NCBI GenBank assembly: GCA_002435145.1 | Contig: DJLT01000013.1 | Location: 1 to 64,000 of the forward strand | DNA: 64,000 bases | From: Neptuniibacter sp. UBA6509 | Lineage (GTDB): Bacteria; Pseudomonadota; Gammaproteobacteria; Pseudomonadales; Balneatricaceae | Direction of reading: 5' to 3' | Shown: in pieces, positions 41,636-51,336 of the stretch | Layout: each line of letters opens with the position of its first letter | How positions within the stretch are numbered: position 1 is the stretch's first letter | The notes under the pieces: model-generated | Told to the model about the DNA's origin: nothing | Database searches by the model: none | Seen by the model: only the letters and a program-made list of their open reading frames with translations | Translations under genes and position numbers: made by a program

Positions 41636-42255
41636 CCTAGAGGATCTTCTCGTGTGTACACACGGTAAGTAACTTGGCCTGCCGTTTTGCTTCGATGCTC
41701 ATGCCAGTGTGGAGGAACGTCAGGGTCAGTAAGTTCTGATTCTGTCTCTACATAGATCAGAGCACCCTCTTTTAATAGATTCTTGCTTTCAAGCAGTAGA
41801 CAGCATGGCGCGACTAAGTTTTTTCTAAAGGGTGGGTCCATAAAGACAAGATCGTACTTACTTTCTAGATCGGTCTGTCTCGTTTTTAGCCATTCAACGG
41901 CATCCGCTTGAATGACCTCAGCATTTTGCGATTTGAGGTGCTGAATATTACTATTTAGCTGACGTGCTGATGCGATATCTCGTTCAATAAAGGTAGCACG
42001 TTCGGCCCCTCTTGATAGGGCTTCAAAGCCTAAAGCCCCACTTCCGCTAAATAGATCTAAGCACTGGGCGCCGGGGACATCAGCCTGTATCCAGTTGAAT
42101 AATGTTTCTCGGACTCTATCAGGGGTTGGGCGTAGGCCATCTATCGTCAAAAAATCCAGTTTACGCCCTCGCCACTCTCCTCCAATAATACGTAATTGAG
42201 AACGAGAGGGAGTGCTTTTAACATTTTGGCGGCGTGGGGGATGCTTACGACCCAT
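41632..42255 (-). CDS. rsmD: 16S rRNA (guanine-966 N2) methyltransferase RsmD
   Basis: A 207-aa SAM-dependent methyltransferase. IIGGEWRGRKLDF, RPTPDRVRETLFNW, the SAM loop CLDLFSGSGALGFEALSRGA and catalytic DLVFMDPPF are all present. It modifies G966 in the 30S subunit. It follows the M16-like gene in the same direction after about 75 bp. Confidence 0.96.
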   Translation of the reverse strand: MGRKHPPRRQNVKSTPSRSQLRIIGGEWRGRKLDFLTIDGLRPTPDRVRETLFNWIQADVPGAQCLDLFSGSGALGFEALSRGAERATFIERDIASARQLNSNIQHLKSQNAEVIQADAVEWLKTRQTDLESKYDLVFMDPPFRKNLVAPCCLLLESKNLLKEGALIYVETESELTDPDVPPHWHEHRSKTAGQVTYRVYTREDPLG

Positions 42256-42331
42256 GTGTATTCCTTAAGTGCCCTCTTTCAAAAGGGCTGACGAAAATAA
42301 GTGATGTGTAATTAATATAGTCGCACGCGGT

Positions 42332-43543
42332 TTAACGCTGCGGAGCTTTCAATATGCTTATAGGTTGAGTGATCTGCATCGTTTGTTTAACGGTTTGAAT
42401 CACCTCATCTGGATCTTGGTCCAGAATCATATCGATATACTCTTCCATTGTATCAGTTGGCAGTTGATAGAAGGCGATCAAATTAAGCGCTTGAATTTGG
42501 TTATCATCTTCGCGCATACGTTCCTCCCAAGTTGCTGCTAAGCGGTTCTGGCTTTGCTCTATGACTTCATCCGTAATACGTTGCTGTAACTGGGGCAGAA
42601 TCGGTTCTGGGTTATGCCTGCCTTTAAGAATCAGTGCCTGATAGCCCGTCGTTTTTAAAGCAGACCAAAGAATTCGGAAGTCTAGCTGATGTTGGTATTT
42701 ATACTCTGCCAAAACATCTTGTAACACTTGTGCGGTAATACGTTCAGTAATAAAGCGCTCAGAGTTTCGTTCCGAAATTGCTTGTCCCATTAGTATGTGA
42801 AAATCCTGATTGTTGCTTACTTCTCTTTGTATCGGCTGTTTTGCAATCTCTAATTGAACCGCGTTGTCGATATTGGGCGACTGATGAGTGGCTATATCTT
42901 TCGCGAAAAGTTCCTCGACCATTTCTGCATAATCTTCCGCATCTTCTCCGCTTATGGCGATGCTAGGCATTGTGAAAAGGTCGGCGTAGGCACGCTCTAA
43001 TTTGCTTAAAGGTGAAGAAGGGTCATTGGGCTGTAATTGATGATAAAAACGGTTTATCAGTTGCTGCTCTTCAGATTGAGCATCTAAATAATGGCGTGCT
43101 TGAATGTTTTTAAGGGTATCTTCCCAGCGAGAGGTCTCAACCGGTGCGCTTAATATTTGCCAAATCGTTTTTAGATCAGGAAGTTCTTGATCACTCGCCC
43201 ACTGTATAGCGATTTCAATACGATCTTGTCTCGGTGTTACATTAAAACTATAAGAGGTGCTGGCAAGCGACCGTAAGCGTTGTTGCAACACCTGACTTTT
43301 GAGTTGCTGTAATTGCTGTCGCTGGGTGTTTAGCGCGGGAGGTGTTTGCAGCAGTAATACCAACTGCATGGGCTGATCATCCAGCTCCATCCAATAGATG
43401 TTTTTGCTCTTATTTGTTTCAACTTCATGGTACTCAACAGACCCTGGCCCCATAGACGAGAGAATTAAAATGGCGATGAGGCTGAACCACATTAGGCCCG
43501 TAATATAATTCCGGTTAAAAAGGGGGCGATATTCGTTCGTCAT
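42332..43543 (-). CDS. degenerate M16-like (pitrilysin-related) membrane-anchored protein
   Basis: A 403-aa protein with one N-terminal membrane anchor (ITGLMWFSLIAILILSSM) and a mostly alpha-helical, Gln-rich periplasmic part. Related genomes carry paired M16 zinc-protease genes at this place between rsmD and ftsY. I see no HxxEH zinc motif, so if it is M16-derived it is the inactive partner, and its active partner is absent. The family call rests on context and general layout only. Confidence 0.5.
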   Translation of the reverse strand: MTNEYRPLFNRNYITGLMWFSLIAILILSSMGPGSVEYHEVETNKSKNIYWMELDDQPMQLVLLLQTPPALNTQRQQLQQLKSQVLQQRLRSLASTSYSFNVTPRQDRIEIAIQWASDQELPDLKTIWQILSAPVETSRWEDTLKNIQARHYLDAQSEEQQLINRFYHQLQPNDPSSPLSKLERAYADLFTMPSIAISGEDAEDYAEMVEELFAKDIATHQSPNIDNAVQLEIAKQPIQREVSNNQDFHILMGQAISERNSERFITERITAQVLQDVLAEYKYQHQLDFRILWSALKTTGYQALILKGRHNPEPILPQLQQRITDEVIEQSQNRLAATWEERMREDDNQIQALNLIAFYQLPTDTMEEYIDMILDQDPDEVIQTVKQTMQITQPISILKAPQR

Positions 43544-43761
43544 TTAAATTGATCTCAGGCGAATAAAAGGCTGTTAAATCTTAAATATTTACGCGCAATA
43601 GGTAAAACTTTTGAGCTATGTTCACTTTTGCACGTGCTTGCTTATCTTATCTGGGTTATGCGGTTGTTTTACTGTGATAAGATACCAGACTTTCTGGATG
43701 AACTGCGGATTTTTCCGGTAGTAATCATCGTGTTTTGTTGGATTTTGATAACGAGTAACGG

Positions 43762-43896
43762 ATGATAAGTTTACAAGAGATGTTTATTAATAATGGTTGG
43801 GATACCAGTTACATCGGTTATGCGGGCGGATTCGTTACATTGATCGTTTTAGGGGTTATCTACCGTTACATTAGTGATGACAATTCATCAGATTAA
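43762..43896 (+). CDS. 44-aa small membrane protein
   Basis: An ATG at 43762 opens a 44-aa frame with one clear membrane span (GYAGGFVTLIVLGVIYRYI) and a short acidic tail (SDDNSSD). A weak ribosome site (ACGAG) lies about 7 nt upstream. It stands alone 70 bp before ftsY on the same strand. The membrane layout with charged ends makes it a credible small protein, but it has no recognised family. Confidence 0.5.
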   Translation: MISLQEMFINNGWDTSYIGYAGGFVTLIVLGVIYRYISDDNSSD

Positions 43897-43965
43897 AAGA
43901 TCCAAAGCAAAATAGAATTTTATAGGTCAGTGGCTCAGCATTACGCCATTGTATGGGGAAGGTAA

Positions 43966-45384
43966 ATGTTTAAAAAACTCAAATCCATGTTCGGTGGTGG
44001 TTCAGCTGAAGAGAGCAAACAGCCGAGTCATGAACAGGAAGAGCAACTCAGTACTGAACAGCAATCAGTAGAACCGAGTGAATCAGCTTTGGTTGTTGAC
44101 GAGACTCAAGCTGAAAAGGCTGCTAGCCCTGTTGCGGAGAGTATCACTACTGTTGAACAGGCGAATGATAATGCAGAAGCTGAATTAGCTCCTGTAGTTG
44201 ATGAGTCGGCAGCATTCGAAGCGAGTGAAGCCAATGGTACAAGCAGGGAAGAGAAACCTGCTGATGAAGTCGCTGAGATAGATGCGAATATCAGTGCGAA
44301 AGAGTCTGTTGAAACTGCTGAGTCAATCGATGAAGTGGCTAGTGATGTCGCTGATGAAACTGTTGATAAGACGGCAGATGACATTGTAGATGCCATCGTC
44401 GAGGAAGAGCCTGCTCCAGTAGCTGCGCCAGCAACTGTTGCAGAACCCGCTCCTCCAGTTGAAGAGAAGAAGGGTTTCTTTGCTCGTATTAAGTCGGGTT
44501 TAAGTAAAACCAAAGCAAATCTTACCGAACAGCTAAGCAATATTTTCTTGGGTGCAAAAGAGATCGACGACGATCTTCTAGAAGATATTGAAACGCTACT
44601 GCTGACCGCTGATGTGGGTGTGGCCGCAACGTCGGACATTATTAGTCGTTTAACCGACAAAGTTGCGCGTAAGCAGCTTAATGATCCGCAAGCGTTGCAA
44701 ACAGCGCTTAAAGAGGAGTTAGCCGCTCTACTTCACCAGTCTGAACAGCCTTTAGATACCTCATGTAATGATGGCCCTTATGTTATTTTGATGGTGGGTG
44801 TGAATGGTGTAGGTAAAACCACCACTATTGGTAAACTGGCGAAGAAATTCCAGAGCGAAGGTAAATCCGTCATGCTAGCGGCTGGTGATACGTTCCGTGC
44901 GGCGGCAGTTGAGCAGCTTCAAGTGTGGGGCGAACGTAATGATGTTCCTGTTGTTGCTCAGCATACAGGGGCTGATTCTGCATCGGTTATCTTTGATGCG
45001 GTTCAATCTGCTCAAGCGAAAAATATTGATATCCTTATTGCTGATACGGCAGGTCGTCTACAGAACAAAGACAACCTAATGCAGGAATTAGAAAAAGTAG
45101 TGCGCGTCACTAAGAAACTTGCCCCAGAGGCTCCGCATGAAGTGATGTTAGTGCTGGATGCAGGCACAGGCCAGAACGCTTTAAGCCAAGCGAAGATCTT
45201 TAAAGAAAGTGTAGGTGTAACCGGCATCTCTTTAACCAAGCTTGATGGCACAGCAAAAGGTGGCGTTATTTTTGCCATCGCTAAGCAGATGGATCTACCT
45301 ATTCGTTTTATTGGTGTTGGTGAACAGATCGATGATCTGAGACCATTTAAATCGCAAGAGTTTGTTGACGCACTTTTTGACTAA
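43966..45384 (+). CDS. ftsY: signal recognition particle receptor FtsY
   Basis: A 472-aa SRP receptor GTPase that delivers ribosomes to SecYEG. Residues 15-155 are a long acidic Glu/Ala/Val-rich domain (the A domain), followed by a membrane-targeting helix (KKGFFARIKSGLSKTKANL), the N domain, and the G domain with GVNGVGKTTTIGKL, DTFRAAAVEQL, DTAGRLQNK and TKLDGTAKGG. It heads the ftsY-ftsE-ftsX-rpoH run. Confidence 0.97.
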   Translation: MFKKLKSMFGGGSAEESKQPSHEQEEQLSTEQQSVEPSESALVVDETQAEKAASPVAESITTVEQANDNAEAELAPVVDESAAFEASEANGTSREEKPADEVAEIDANISAKESVETAESIDEVASDVADETVDKTADDIVDAIVEEEPAPVAAPATVAEPAPPVEEKKGFFARIKSGLSKTKANLTEQLSNIFLGAKEIDDDLLEDIETLLLTADVGVAATSDIISRLTDKVARKQLNDPQALQTALKEELAALLHQSEQPLDTSCNDGPYVILMVGVNGVGKTTTIGKLAKKFQSEGKSVMLAAGDTFRAAAVEQLQVWGERNDVPVVAQHTGADSASVIFDAVQSAQAKNIDILIADTAGRLQNKDNLMQELEKVVRVTKKLAPEAPHEVMLVLDAGTGQNALSQAKIFKESVGVTGISLTKLDGTAKGGVIFAIAKQMDLPIRFIGVGEQIDDLRPFKSQEFVDALFD

Positions 45385-45417
45385 GTGCATATCCCAGGAT
45401 GGGTGTGATCTGTAGCG

Positions 45418-46074
45418 ATGATTAAGTTTGAGAATGTAAGCAAACGATATCCTGAAGGGCATGATGCTTTGCGGGATGTCGACTTTACTCTGAAACGGGG
45501 TGAAATGGCGTTCCTTACGGGGCATTCTGGCGCGGGTAAAAGTACCTTGCTTAAGCTCATTATGCTGATGGCACGTCCTACCCGTGGTCAAGTTTCTATT
45601 GCTGATCAAAATCTCGCTCAGTTTAGCCGTGATGATATCCCTTATCACCGCCGCCGTATTGGCGTTGTATTTCAAAACCATCAGTTGTTATTTGATCGCA
45701 CGGTTTTTGATAATGTTGCGTTGCCTTTACATATCTCCGGCTATGATGAGGACGATATCGGTAAACGTGTTCGTGCGGCCTTAGATAAAGTGGGTTTGCT
45801 GCATAAAGAGAAACTCAATCCTATTACCTTGTCTACAGGTGAGCAGCAACGTATCGGTATTGCTCGTGCGATTGTGCATAAACCGCAAGTACTATTAGCG
45901 GATGAGCCGACAGGTAACTTAGATCCCGCGCTTTCAGAAGAGATCATGCGTCTGTTTATGGAATTTAACCTTCACGGAACGACTGTGTTGATCGCAACCC
46001 ATGATTTGGCGCTTGTTTCTCGCATGCCTTACCGTAACCTTCAGTTAGATCAAGGACGGTTAATCCATGACTAA
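45418..46074 (+). CDS. ftsE: cell division ATP-binding protein FtsE
   Basis: A 218-aa ABC ATPase. Walker A GHSGAGKSTLLKLI, signature LSTGEQQRIGIARAI and Walker B VLLADEPTGNLDP are intact. With FtsX it controls septal peptidoglycan hydrolases through activators such as EnvC. It lies 33 bp after ftsY and its end overlaps ftsX by 8 bp, so translation is coupled. Confidence 0.97.
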   Translation: MIKFENVSKRYPEGHDALRDVDFTLKRGEMAFLTGHSGAGKSTLLKLIMLMARPTRGQVSIADQNLAQFSRDDIPYHRRRIGVVFQNHQLLFDRTVFDNVALPLHISGYDEDDIGKRVRAALDKVGLLHKEKLNPITLSTGEQQRIGIARAIVHKPQVLLADEPTGNLDPALSEEIMRLFMEFNLHGTTVLIATHDLALVSRMPYRNLQLDQGRLIHD

Positions 46075-47104
46075 CCGTGAGCCGGTAAAACGTGGAGCTG
46101 AACGACAGCGCCCACCTGTTGAAAACGCCTCTACAGAAAGTGCTGTACCGGCGAGTAAAGGCGCGGCTAAACATAAAATAGATTTAGCCTCACAAAGTAA
46201 AAGTTGGTTACGCCACCATAAAAGCACGGCTCGTGAGTCTTTATTGCGCTTATTGTTAACGCCTCTACCGAGTTTAATGACGCTTGCTGTACTGGCGATA
46301 GCATTGGCACTGCCTGGTCTTATGTTTGTCGGGCTGAAGAATATTCACCAGTTGAGCGGTGAATGGCAAGGCGACCCGCGTATTTCGTTATATCTACAAA
46401 AGACGCTGCCCGTTGAAGAAGTCGATCGCTTTAGCCAGAAAATGCTACTACGTACAGATTTGGCTGCGGTTGAGTTAGTTACAAAAGAGCAGGGCTTACA
46501 CGAATTTCAGCGTATATCTGGCTTTTCAGATGTATTAGAATTTTTAGATAAAAACCCACTCCCTGCGGTCGTGGTGGTGCAGCCGTTAGATAATCAGAAA
46601 GCCTCATTAGTAAAACTACAGCAACAGCTCAGTGAACTGCCTGAAGTCGAAGAGGCGGTACTGGATATGGTTTGGGTAGAGCGCCTTGCGTCATTTGTTC
46701 AATTGGCTAACCGATTGGTGTTAGTACTCGGTGCGCTACTCGCACTCTCTGTACTGTTAGTCGTGGGTAATACGATCCGCCTTTCAATTGAAAGCAGAAA
46801 AGATGAAATCCAAGTGGCCAAGCTGGTTGGCGCGACGGATGCTTGGGTTAAAAGACCCTTCATCTATACGGGTTTTTGGTTTGGTCTGATCGGGTCTGCT
46901 ATCGCTTGGTTGTGTGTACAGGTAAGCCTTTTATTAATTAATACTCCCGTAGGAGATCTAGCTGCCTTGTATCAGACTGATTTTGAGCTACAAGGGCTTG
47001 GTTTTATTGATAGTTTATCCCTTATTGGAGTAGGTATTTTGCTGGGTTTATTTGGTGCAAGATTGGCTGTAGGCCGTCATCTACGTGAAATTGAACCCCA
47101 ATAA
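46067..47104 (+). CDS. ftsX: cell division permease FtsX
   Basis: A 345-aa inner-membrane protein. A basic cytosolic N-terminus of about 75 residues is longer than the typical 35-50. Four membrane spans follow, with a periplasmic domain (about 110-210) between TM1 and TM2 that would bind the hydrolase activator. VVGNTIRLSIESRKDEIQVAKLVGA-like sequence marks the conserved cytosolic loop (about 240-265). Overlaps ftsE by 8 bp. Confidence 0.95.
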   Translation: MTNREPVKRGAERQRPPVENASTESAVPASKGAAKHKIDLASQSKSWLRHHKSTARESLLRLLLTPLPSLMTLAVLAIALALPGLMFVGLKNIHQLSGEWQGDPRISLYLQKTLPVEEVDRFSQKMLLRTDLAAVELVTKEQGLHEFQRISGFSDVLEFLDKNPLPAVVVVQPLDNQKASLVKLQQQLSELPEVEEAVLDMVWVERLASFVQLANRLVLVLGALLALSVLLVVGNTIRLSIESRKDEIQVAKLVGATDAWVKRPFIYTGFWFGLIGSAIAWLCVQVSLLLINTPVGDLAALYQTDFELQGLGFIDSLSLIGVGILLGLFGARLAVGRHLREIEPQ

Positions 47105-47260
47105 TTGATTTAATCGTCCTGTCATATTTGCGTTTTATCCTTAACCTCGCTATATTTTCCGGTCCGTTATATTTTTAGCGGAAATTAGATTGAACTTTTG
47201 TATTAAATATTGAGTCATACTTGCGAACTTTTTAAGATGCAGAATGATGAGAGGTCATTA

Positions 47261-48115
47261 ATGGGCACTAGCTTACAAGTTGTTGAAACACTTTCTCCTG
47301 GGCGCAATCTTGATGCGTATATGCAGTCTGTTACTGCTATACCGGTATTGAGCGTCGAAGAGGAGCGTTCCTTGGGTGAGCGTTTGCATTTTGATGGTGA
47401 TGTTGAAGCAGCACGTCGCATGGTTATGTCTCATCTACGTTTTGTCGTACATGTTGCCAAAACCTATTCTGGATACGGTTTGCCATTAGGCGATCTAATA
47501 CAGGAAGGTAACGTAGGTCTGATGAAAGCGGTTAAACGCTTTGATCCAACTATGGGTGTTCGCTTAGTCTCCTTTGCCGTGCATTGGGTTAAGGCTGAGA
47601 TGCATGAGTTTATTCTAAAAAACTGGCGTATCGTAAAAGTTGCGACCACTAAGGCTCAGCGCAAATTGTTCTTTAATCTTCGCTCTAAGAAAAAGGGCCT
47701 AGGTTGGATGAACAATGATGAAGTTAATTTGATTGCTGAAGACTTAGGTGTAGACGCTAAAACAGTACGTCAAATGGAAGGCCGTATGGCATCCATTGAT
47801 ACCGCGTTTGATGCACCTGAAGGTGTGGATGATGAACAAGGGGCTTGGGCACCGGCACATTTCTTAGAAGATAAAAGTGCAGACCCATCTCTACTGGTTG
47901 AAGACTCTAATTGGGAACAAGACTCACAGCGCCGTCTGATGAGCGCAATGTCAGAGCTGGACGAGCGAAGCAAAGATATCTTGGCGCGCCGCTGGTTAAC
48001 AGATGATAAAGCGACTCTGCATGAATTGGCTGCTGAATACGGTGTGTCTGCTGAGCGTATCCGCCAGTTAGAGAAAAATGCGATGAAGAAGATACGTGTT
48101 TCGATGGAAGCTTGA
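47261..48115 (+). CDS. rpoH: RNA polymerase heat-shock sigma factor RpoH (sigma-32)
   Basis: A 284-aa sigma factor. Region 2 has [27 protein letters not shown]; the RpoH box [12 protein letters not shown] identifies sigma-32; region 4 ends with [19 protein letters not shown]. The frame is open 17 codons further up, but the ATG at 47261 has a good ribosome site (GAGAGG, 6 nt away) and gives the family start. It directs transcription of chaperone and protease genes. A strong terminator follows. Confidence 0.96.
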   Translation: MGTSLQVVETLSPGRNLDAYMQSVTAIPVLSVEEERSLGERLHFDGDVEAARRMVMSHLRFVVHVAKTYSGYGLPLGDLIQEGNVGLMKAVKRFDPTMGVRLVSFAVHWVKAEMHEFILKNWRIVKVATTKAQRKLFFNLRSKKKGLGWMNNDEVNLIAEDLGVDAKTVRQMEGRMASIDTAFDAPEGVDDEQGAWAPAHFLEDKSADPSLLVEDSNWEQDSQRRLMSAMSELDERSKDILARRWLTDDKATLHELAAEYGVSAERIRQLEKNAMKKIRVSMEA

Positions 48116-48134
48116 TCTTCTTAGCGCTTTAAAG

Positions 48135-48159
48135 AAGCCGCTCTTGAGCGGCTTTTTTG
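48135..48159 (+). terminator. intrinsic terminator after rpoH
   Basis: AAGCCGCTC-TT-GAGCGGCTT, a perfect 9-bp stem followed by TTTTG, 20 bp after the rpoH stop. Confidence 0.9.
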
Positions 48160-48242
48160 TTTCTGTAATAAGCATGATGAGATTGCAGTATCAGCGACGT
48201 AAATTCGGTATAATCTCTCATTCTTTTTAATCGGTATTCCTA

Positions 48243-48623
48243 ATGAATAAGGAACCTATCATACTGGTTTCAGCCCTGAGCGGTTTTTTAGCGGTTGCTT
48301 TGGGTGCATTTGGTGCGCATGGGTTAAAAGATATACTAGAACCCAACTTATACACGGTTTACCAGACCGGTGTGGAGTACCAGTTTTACCATACGTTAGC
48401 GTTGTTATTTATAGCGGTAGCGCCAACTCGCTTTTGTGAAAAGCGCCTAGGTTGGGCGGCTATTGCTTTTATCGTAGGTATGCTGCTGTTTTCTGGCAGT
48501 TTGTATCTATTAGCGTTAACCGGTATTCGAGCCTTAGGGGTGATTACTCCCATAGGCGGCGTCGCATTTTTATGCGGTTGGTTACTGATTGCCTACACGG
48601 CATATTACTCGAACAGGAGATAA
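48243..48623 (+). CDS. DUF423 membrane protein (YgdD-like)
   Basis: A 126-aa protein with four predicted spans. LSGFLAVALGAFGAHGLKDIL at the start, GVEYQFYHTLALL and the GVITPIGGVAFLCGW end are the conserved stretches of DUF423. Function unknown. thiS begins 4 bp after its stop, so the two are probably in one transcript. Confidence 0.9.
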   Translation: MNKEPIILVSALSGFLAVALGAFGAHGLKDILEPNLYTVYQTGVEYQFYHTLALLFIAVAPTRFCEKRLGWAAIAFIVGMLLFSGSLYLLALTGIRALGVITPIGGVAFLCGWLLIAYTAYYSNRR

Positions 48624-48627
48624 ATCA

Positions 48628-48828
48628 ATGCAGATTCAGGTAAATGGTGAGATGCTAAAGGTGCAGGAAAATATTAGCCTGACTGATTTGGTTTCACAGC
48701 TTGAACTGGGCGAAAAGCGTATCGCAATCGAGTTGAATTTAGAAATCATTCCTCGTAGTCAGCATGCAGAAACAGTTTTAAAAGATTCAGACCGAGTGGA
48801 AATTGTTCATGCCATCGGTGGCGGTTAG
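48628..48828 (+). CDS. thiS: sulfur carrier protein ThiS
   Basis: A 66-aa ubiquitin-like sulfur carrier for thiazole synthesis. It ends in the required Gly-Gly (VEIVHAIGGG), whose C-terminus is adenylated and thiocarboxylated. The frame starts earlier (48589), but the ATG at 48628 after ACAGGAGATAA gives the usual MQIQVNGE. thiG follows 58 bp later. No TPP riboswitch is evident just upstream. Confidence 0.94.
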   Translation: MQIQVNGEMLKVQENISLTDLVSQLELGEKRIAIELNLEIIPRSQHAETVLKDSDRVEIVHAIGGG

Positions 48829-48886
48829 CACAGCGAACTTACACACTGTAATTGACTCATAATCATAATAATTTTGGATACAGATC

Positions 48887-49678
48887 ATGTCTCAGCAAAA
48901 TGACCCATTAATCATTGCAGGTCAAAGTTATAACTCCCGTTTACTCATCGGTACGGGTAAATATAGAGACCTTGAAGAAACACGTTTAGCGATCGAAACA
49001 AGCGGTGCGGAAATAGTCACTGTCGCTGTTCGCCGCACAAACATTGGCCAAAACCCAGATGAGCCAAATTTACTGGATGTGATCTCTCCAGATAAATACA
49101 CAATTTTGCCAAACACTGCTGGCTGCTTTAATGCAGAAGATGCAGTACGTACCTGCATGCTGGCGCGTGAACTGATGGACGGTCATGATCTCGTTAAACT
49201 AGAAGTACTAGGCGATCAGAAAACCCTTTACCCGAACGTTGTTGATACGATTAAAGCGGCGGATCGTTTGGTGCAAGATGGCTTTAAAGTCATGGTATAC
49301 ACTAGCGATGACCCAATCGTTGCTAAAGAGTTAGAAAGCTTAGGTTGTGTTTCTATCATGCCACTAGGTTCAATGATTGGTTCAGGTCTAGGTATTTTGA
49401 ACCCGCATAACATCAACGTAATCATGGAAGACTGTAAAGTTCCTGTATTAGTTGATGCTGGTGTAGGTACAGCTTCAGAAGCGGCTGTCGCGATGGAGAT
49501 GGGCTGTGAAGCGGTATTGATGAACTCCGCTATTGCCGGTGCTCGTAACCCAATTCTAATGGCTTCTGCGATGCGTAAAGCGGTTGAAGCGGGTCGCGAA
49601 GCGTACCTTGCAGGCCGTATGCCACGTAAAAAATACGCAAGCGCTTCCTCTCCGATGGAAGGGACTATTGTTAGTTAA
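48887..49678 (+). CDS. thiG: thiazole synthase ThiG
   Basis: A 263-aa TIM-barrel enzyme that forms the thiazole phosphate of thiamine from deoxyxylulose phosphate, dehydroglycine and ThiS thiocarboxylate. [24 protein letters not shown], the Schiff-base lysine in [16 protein letters not shown] and [17 protein letters not shown] are all in place. It is followed by a terminator. Confidence 0.96.
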   Translation: MSQQNDPLIIAGQSYNSRLLIGTGKYRDLEETRLAIETSGAEIVTVAVRRTNIGQNPDEPNLLDVISPDKYTILPNTAGCFNAEDAVRTCMLARELMDGHDLVKLEVLGDQKTLYPNVVDTIKAADRLVQDGFKVMVYTSDDPIVAKELESLGCVSIMPLGSMIGSGLGILNPHNINVIMEDCKVPVLVDAGVGTASEAAVAMEMGCEAVLMNSAIAGARNPILMASAMRKAVEAGREAYLAGRMPRKKYASASSPMEGTIVS

Positions 49679-49762
49679 AGAAGAGTTGGTTAAACAAGTG
49701 TAGGCTAAGTATTTACCGCTAAAAAGCGGTTAAGCGTTACTTTTTTATTTGAAATATTTTAT

Positions 49763-49792
49763 AGCCTGATCCTCAGATCAGGCTTTGCTTTT
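49763..49792 (+). terminator. intrinsic terminator after thiG
   Basis: AGCCTGATC-CTCA-GATCAGGCT is a perfect 9-bp stem followed by TTGCTTTTT. A smaller hairpin (ACCGCT-AAAA-AGCGGT) with a delayed T-run lies at 49715-49746 just before it. Confidence 0.8.
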
Positions 49793-49804
49793 TAGGTTAG
49801 ATTG

Positions 49805-50536
49805 ATGTCAGAAGAAAACAACATCAAACAGCAGGACATAGAAAACACTGCTGAAGAGAAACACATGCGTACGGTCAAAAGCTTTGTTCTACGCGCTGGC
49901 CGCATGACCGAAGGTCAGCAAAAAGCGATGGACGATGTTTGGCCAGAGATGGGCCTAGAGGTGACTCAAGGCCTACTTGATCTAAATGCAGTGTTTGGAC
50001 GTGAAGCGCCTGTTGTTTTAGAGATCGGTTTTGGTATGGGCGATTCATTGGTTGAGATGGCCAAAGACCAGCCTGAAAAAAACTACATCGGTGTTGAAGT
50101 ACACCGTCCGGGTGTAGGCCGCTTACTCAGCAATGCTGAAAAGCAGGGCCTTAAAAACATCCGTGTCTTCTGTGAAGATGCGATCGAAGTACTCGCACAA
50201 TCTATCCCAGATGGCAGCCTTGATTGCATTCAACTGTTCTTCGCTGACCCGTGGCACAAAAAGCGTCACCATAAACGCCGTATCGTACAGCCAGAATTTG
50301 CACAAACACTGCGTAAAAAGCTAAAAGACGGTGGCGTATTCCACATGGCCACAGACTGGGAAAACTACGCAGAACATATGATGGAAGTGATGAGTGCTGC
50401 AGAAGGCTATAACAACGTAGCTGGAGAGGGGCAATACTCACCTCAGCCAGAATGGCGTCCAGTGACTAAATTCCAGAAACGTGGTGAACGTTTAGGTCAT
50501 GGGGTTTGGGATCTCATGTTTGAGAAAACTAACTAA
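49805..50536 (+). CDS. trmB: tRNA (guanine-46 N7) methyltransferase TrmB
   Basis: A 243-aa SAM-dependent methyltransferase making m7G46 in tRNA variable loops. [20 protein letters not shown] (SAM loop), [28 protein letters not shown] and the C-terminal [17 protein letters not shown] are hallmarks. A TTG lies one codon before the ATG; the first 20 residues are a variable acidic lead, so a later start at 49865 ([10 protein letters not shown]) is possible. Confidence 0.95.
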   Translation: MSEENNIKQQDIENTAEEKHMRTVKSFVLRAGRMTEGQQKAMDDVWPEMGLEVTQGLLDLNAVFGREAPVVLEIGFGMGDSLVEMAKDQPEKNYIGVEVHRPGVGRLLSNAEKQGLKNIRVFCEDAIEVLAQSIPDGSLDCIQLFFADPWHKKRHHKRRIVQPEFAQTLRKKLKDGGVFHMATDWENYAEHMMEVMSAAEGYNNVAGEGQYSPQPEWRPVTKFQKRGERLGHGVWDLMFEKTN

Positions 50537-50563
50537 GTTATTCTCGTTTTAGATTGATATTTG

Positions 50564-50598
50564 GAAAGGCTGATACGGTGTATCGGCCTTTTTTTTGC
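50564..50598 (+). terminator. intrinsic terminator after trmB
   Basis: AAAGGCTGATAC-GGT-GTATCGGCCTTT with one mismatch, followed by seven T, 27 bp after the trmB stop. It closes the core block before the repeat-bounded island. Confidence 0.85.
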
Positions 50599-50631
50599 TC
50601 AGTTCCTGAGCGCCGTTTTAAATTCTTTTAT

Positions 50632-50843
50632 AGACCTTCGGCCCTTAAGGGAAAACAACAGCTCTTTCCCTTAAAAGTACATTCTCGTAAAACAGCCGCC
50701 TGTTCCTTGTTTCGCTCCGCTCAATCCCCTGCGGTTCTCTAACTCAATGGGACGGATATAAACTCGCCTTTTATCTCTAAAGAAGGCTCAGACAAATATC
50801 CATCTATTCCAATGAGTTATGCGATACTCGGCTGCGTCAAAGG
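50632..50843 (+). repeat. structured dispersed repeat, copy A
   Basis: About 210 bp, from AGACCTTCGGCCC to GCTGCGTCAAAGG. Two hairpins: H1 TTAAGGGAAA/TTTCCCTTAA (50645-50654 and 50665-50674, loop ACAACAGCTC) and H2 TAACTCAATGG/CCAATGAGTTA (50740-50750 and 50809-50819, one mismatch). Inside H2 the CGCTCCGCTC segment of the other copies is replaced by CGCCTTTTATCTCTAAAGAAGG, which can itself pair. The rest of the 390-bp gap to mqsA shows nothing else. Confidence 0.85.
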
Positions 50844-50929
50844 GGGGAGGGTTTGCGCCAGTTTGAATATCCTCACTTTGTTTGAGGTAGGAAATGACCC
50901 TCAGACTTGATAGATACTATCAAACGGCC

Positions 50930-51325
50930 TTATAAAATCTCATCGGCTAGTTCTGGGTGGTGATCCAGAACAAAGAGTAGCTTAGAGACCGCTTTAGGGA
51001 CTTGAACCTCACCTTGCTCATAACGTGAGAAAGCATTTTTTCCCCCTCCGAACTCATCACCTGCTCTGGCTTGATTAAGCTTTAGCTTTCGTCGGATACG
51101 TTTAATCTCAAGCGGGGTAAGCAATCCATCAATTTTAGATTTCTCAGTTTGAAGCTGTAGTCGGGTTGCCTTCAAACCTTCGGGTTCTAATACGGCTTCA
51201 CCGCAGCTATCGCAGTAAATGCCCGGTTGCAAAAGGCTGAAAGAGCGTCCTTTGTAATCGTAATCTACCAACCGCTCTTCTCGAACGGCCTGAGCGCCAC
51301 AAAGTTCGCATATATGCTGACTCAT
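50930..51325 (-). CDS. mqsA: MqsA-type antitoxin (zinc-finger plus HTH)
   Basis: A 131-aa antitoxin. The N-terminal zinc site has two Cys pairs (HICELCGA and YCDSCGEA); the C-terminal Xre-like HTH has LKLNQARAGDEFGGGKNAFSRYEQGE, the MqsA DNA-binding part that represses its own operon. The ribosome site AAGGAGAA is strong. It lies 11 bp after the toxin gene, in the usual toxin-first order, and is intact although the toxin is not. Confidence 0.93.
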   Translation of the reverse strand: MSQHICELCGAQAVREERLVDYDYKGRSFSLLQPGIYCDSCGEAVLEPEGLKATRLQLQTEKSKIDGLLTPLEIKRIRRKLKLNQARAGDEFGGGKNAFSRYEQGEVQVPKAVSKLLFVLDHHPELADEIL

Positions 51326-51336
51326 TGCTGTTCTCC

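Noticed and set aside
44106..44660. 184-aa Ser/Ala-rich frame antisense to ftsY
   Set aside because: A shadow of the low-complexity acidic domain of FtsY (Glu and Ala codons read as Ser and Ala on the other strand).
48565..48660. TPP riboswitch before thiS
   Set aside because: No conserved CTGAGA/ACCTGA core is visible, and thiS starts 4 bp after the DUF423 gene, leaving no room.
50632..50843. Integron attC site
   Set aside because: No R/L box pattern (GTTRRRY and RYYYAAC) at the ends and no integron integrase in the window, although the folded-DNA idea is similar.
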